64,000 nt of DNA, taken from positions 62,001 to 126,000 of the forward strand of contig NZ_CAKMSR010000007.1 of NCBI RefSeq assembly GCF_928381705.1. Reading direction: 5' to 3'. Made by a program: the position numbers and the translations under genes. Position 1 is the stretch's first letter. The number at the start of each line of letters is the position of its first letter. The stretch comes from Rothia nasimurium. GTDB taxonomy: Bacteria > Actinomycetota > Actinomycetes > Actinomycetales > Micrococcaceae. The notes under the pieces are model-generated. The model was not told where the DNA came from and did not search any database. It was given only the letters and a program-made list of their open reading frames with translations. Positions 61,798 to 64,000 of this stretch are shown here, piece by piece.

Positions 61798-63201
61798 ATG
61801 GAACCTGAAGCAAGCGAAGATACACCTGACCTAAGGAGAGGCATGACTGAAGCGCCTCACAAGGACCCGCTCTTTTCCCGCGGATCGTACGCCGAGACCA
61901 GCCGCGTCTCAGAGATTATGCGCAAGGAATCGGTGGGTGGTTTTATTCTGCTCGCCGCCACCGTGCTCGCCGTTATTCTGGCTAACTCCCAGGCAGCACA
62001 TTTCTACGAGAGTGTGCGCGATACCGAGCTGGGCTTGAGCATTCCAGGCTTCAGCCACCTGATGATGAACGTGCACCTGTGGGCCGCTGACGGCCTGCTC
62101 ACGGTCTTCTTCTTCCTCACCGGCCTAGAACTCAAAAAAGAGTTCGTGGTGGGCGACCTGCGCGACCCGGGTAAAGCCGTCGTCCCCATCGCGGCGGCCT
62201 TCGGCGGCGCCATGACGCCGGCTATCATCTATTTCGCCATCAACCACGGCAATGAGACCGCTGTGCACGGCTGGGCTATTCCCGCTGCCACCGATATCGC
62301 TTTCGCGGTGGCCGTCCTGGCCGGTGCGGGCACCTTCCTACCCGCGGCCCTGCGCACCTTCCTACTGACCCTGGCTGTGGTCGATGACCTGATTGCCATC
62401 GTCATTATCGCCCTCTTCTACACCAGCAACTTCCACGCCTGGTACCTGATTATCTCTATCATTCCCATCGGGCTATATTTCTGGCTGACCCACAAGCATG
62501 AGAAGTTCTTCCACGAGAAAAAGTGGGCGGCCTGGGTCATCTTGCTACCCCTGGGGCTCATCACCTGGGCTCTCTTCCTAGAGTCAGGCATTCACGCCAC
62601 CATTGCAGGCGTCATTCTGGGCTTCTGCGTCCCCGTCCGCATGACCGCCCAGGCCAAGCAAGCCGATGCTCACGCCTCCCTGGCCGAGACCCTGGAGCAC
62701 CGCCTGCGTCCGCTCTCCACCGGCATCTGCGTACCCCTCTTCGCCTTCTTCTCCGCCGGTGTAGCAGTCGGTGGCTGGGACGGCCTGCGCACCGCCCTTA
62801 CCGACTCCGTTGCTATCGGCATCATGGTTGGCCTGGTACTGGGCAAGACCGTCGGCATTACCGGTACCACCTGGCTCATCACCCGATTCCGCGGCGTGAA
62901 CCTAGACTCCGATATCAAGTGGATTGATGTGATCGGCCTAGCCGTCACCGGCGGTATCGGCTTCACCGTTTCTATGCTGGTCGCCGAGCTCTCCTTCGAG
63001 TCAGGCTCCCTGCACACCGAGGACGCCAAGATCGGCATTATGATCGGCTCGGTTATCGCAGCGGTCTTAGGCGCAACGATTCTGTCGATTCGCAACAAGC
63101 ACTACAAGCAGATTGCACTCAAGGAAAGCATCGACGAGAACGAGGACGGCATCCCCGACGTCTTCACCGACAACACGGACGCGCCCCGCCCCGGCGCCTA
63201 G
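61798..63201 (+). CDS. nhaA: Na+/H+ antiporter NhaA (copy 2)
   Basis: 467 residues from an ATG with AAAGGAG upstream; an ATG at 61843, also with AAGGAGAG, would remove 15 residues. Same fold and motifs as copy 1 (GWAIPAATDIAFA, LAVVDDLIAI), moderately diverged in the N-terminal half and loops, while the last ~20 residues are nearly identical. A tandem duplication in which the two pumps may differ in pH range or affinity; inference. Confidence 0.95.
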   Translation: MEPEASEDTPDLRRGMTEAPHKDPLFSRGSYAETSRVSEIMRKESVGGFILLAATVLAVILANSQAAHFYESVRDTELGLSIPGFSHLMMNVHLWAADGLLTVFFFLTGLELKKEFVVGDLRDPGKAVVPIAAAFGGAMTPAIIYFAINHGNETAVHGWAIPAATDIAFAVAVLAGAGTFLPAALRTFLLTLAVVDDLIAIVIIALFYTSNFHAWYLIISIIPIGLYFWLTHKHEKFFHEKKWAAWVILLPLGLITWALFLESGIHATIAGVILGFCVPVRMTAQAKQADAHASLAETLEHRLRPLSTGICVPLFAFFSAGVAVGGWDGLRTALTDSVAIGIMVGLVLGKTVGITGTTWLITRFRGVNLDSDIKWIDVIGLAVTGGIGFTVSMLVAELSFESGSLHTEDAKIGIMIGSVIAAVLGATILSIRNKHYKQIALKESIDENEDGIPDVFTDNTDAPRPGA

Positions 63202-63223
63202 CGTCCGTCCGCCCTATCTCGCA

Positions 63224-63294
63224 GGGTAGGTACCATCTAACTCAGAAAAACCCACCAACCAGCTGGGTTTTTCCGAGTCAGATGGTACCTATCC
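63224..63294 (+). terminator. Long hairpin terminator after nhaA copy 2
   Basis: 31-bp arms 63224-63254 and 63264-63294 with three mismatches or wobbles. The inner CCCA/TGGG stem followed by TTTTT is a classical terminator core. The rest of the 307-bp gap to 63509 shows nothing else I can support. Confidence 0.75.
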
Positions 63295-63508
63295 GTTTAA
63301 AGCGGTGCACGAAACGGCAACATCACAGTGGGCATGTTTTGCACAAACGCAACCGAGCTGTGAGAATTACCCCTAGTGTTCACCGCCCTAGCGCCGGTGA
63401 TTCTCCGCCCTTGCTGCCCACTGTGCCGCAGCTAAGGCGCCCCACCACGTGCCACCGCGCCCACCTATACCCCGGGCCGACCCGGCCTCTTACCGATTTG
63501 GAGTACAC

Positions 63509-64000
63509 ATGGATACTCTGCTCAACGCAGTGCACTGGATTAACGAATCCACCGCTGGAGCAACCGAGGTTATTACCGGCATCTCAGATAACCTCTGGGC
63601 CAACTTCCTCATGTACGCCCTGGTGGCCGTAGGCCTGGGCATCACCATCGCAACGCGAGGCGTTCAGTTCCGCCTCATCGGCGAAATGTTCCGCACCCTC
63701 AAGGACCCCGCCGGCACCGAGTACAACGGCAAGAAGAGCATCTCAGCCTTCCGCGCCTTCACCGTCTCTGCTGCCTCCCGTGTGGGCGTGGGCAACATCG
63801 TCGGTGTTGCCATGGCTATCACCATGGGCGGCCCCGGCGCTGTCTTCTGGATGTGGGTTATCGCCTCCGTCGGCGCCGCGTCTGCCTTCGCAGAGTCCCT
63901 GCTGGGCCAGCTCTACAAGCGCAAGGGCGAGGACTCCTACATCGGCGGCCCCGCCTACTACATGTCACGCGGTCTTAACGCCCGCTGGCTGGGCCTCATC
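63509..64000 (+). CDS. Alanine/glycine:cation symporter, AGCS family (3' end outside window)
   Basis: 164 residues visible from the ATG at 63509, with GGAG six bases upstream. Typical AGCS features are TRGVQFRLIGEMFRTL, the ISAFRAFTVSAASRVGVGNIVGVA segment (sodium site and GxGNI), GGPGAVFWMWV and FAESLLGQLYK. It imports alanine or glycine with sodium. Following two nhaA genes, it joins a sodium-linked transport set. It runs off the window with no stop. Confidence 0.93.
   Translation, partial: MDTLLNAVHWINESTAGATEVITGISDNLWANFLMYALVAVGLGITIATRGVQFRLIGEMFRTLKDPAGTEYNGKKSISAFRAFTVSAASRVGVGNIVGVAMAITMGGPGAVFWMWVIASVGAASAFAESLLGQLYKRKGEDSYIGGPAYYMSRGLNARWLGLI

Overview
The window looks like a chromosome segment of a high-GC Gram-positive actinobacterium, most likely a Micrococcaceae member close to Rothia. 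This rests on the GC-rich coding style, LAxTG-type cell-wall sorting signals, an actinobacterial anchored-repeat ABC transporter, and a Corynebacterium/Arthrobacter-like inositol cluster with a Cgl0159-type protein. The genus is inferred from gene content, not measured. I saw no rRNA, tRNA, CRISPR array or intact insertion sequence.

Layout. (1) 1-6.7 kb, lactose/galactose use: galT (cut by the window start) and a DeoR regulator on the minus strand, divergent from lacZ and a GPH-family galactoside permease, with an operator-like inverted repeat between them. (2) 6.8-16.4 kb, mixed: a truncated sodium:solute symporter remnant abutting an acetyltransferase, a lipoprotein, a thiamine-diphosphate enzyme, a MacA/MacB-type efflux system, small membrane proteins and a tautomerase. 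(3) 16.4-36.1 kb, a nearly complete myo-inositol catabolic cluster: a GntR regulator, iolB, a TSUP exporter, iolH-iolT, iolG, several TIM-barrel isomerases/dehydratases, a sugar ABC importer, iolE, an iolC-aldolase-iolD-iolA operon and a second Gfo/Idh/MocA dehydrogenase. A shared 14-bp motif (core TTTGTnCTTACA) lies at four divergent or leader regions plus a variant before the regulator, and is a good candidate for the regulator's operator.

(4) 36.1-44.3 kb, 5-oxoproline metabolism: pxpA, a pxpB-pxpC fusion, a biotin carboxylase/biotin carrier protein, a FadR-type GntR regulator and an NRAMP-fold transporter of the YcsG type. An identical 13-bp palindrome precedes both pxpBC and the transporter. 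A HEPN/Abi-like gene sits inside this cluster. (5) 44.3-53.6 kb, an anchored-repeat metal-type ABC system: two sortase-anchored wall proteins, a TroA-like binding lipoprotein carrying the same repeat in permuted order, a membrane-anchored repeat protein, an ATPase and a permease. A Fur/Zur-like box lies in the divergent promoter. Two nearly identical 18-bp direct repeats bound the locus.

(6) 53.6-64 kb, housekeeping and stress genes: an XRE regulator/membrane protein pair, a monooxygenase-like protein, an NrtR-type regulator with a degraded Nudix box, two convergent SNase-fold lipoproteins that lack catalytic residues, sodA, a MarR regulator, two tandem nhaA antiporters and the start of an AGCS-type amino-acid symporter. 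A dense cluster of DnaA-box sequences lies between sodA and the MarR gene, with no dnaA or dnaN nearby. This cluster, the permuted binding protein and the inositol operators are the points most worth following up.
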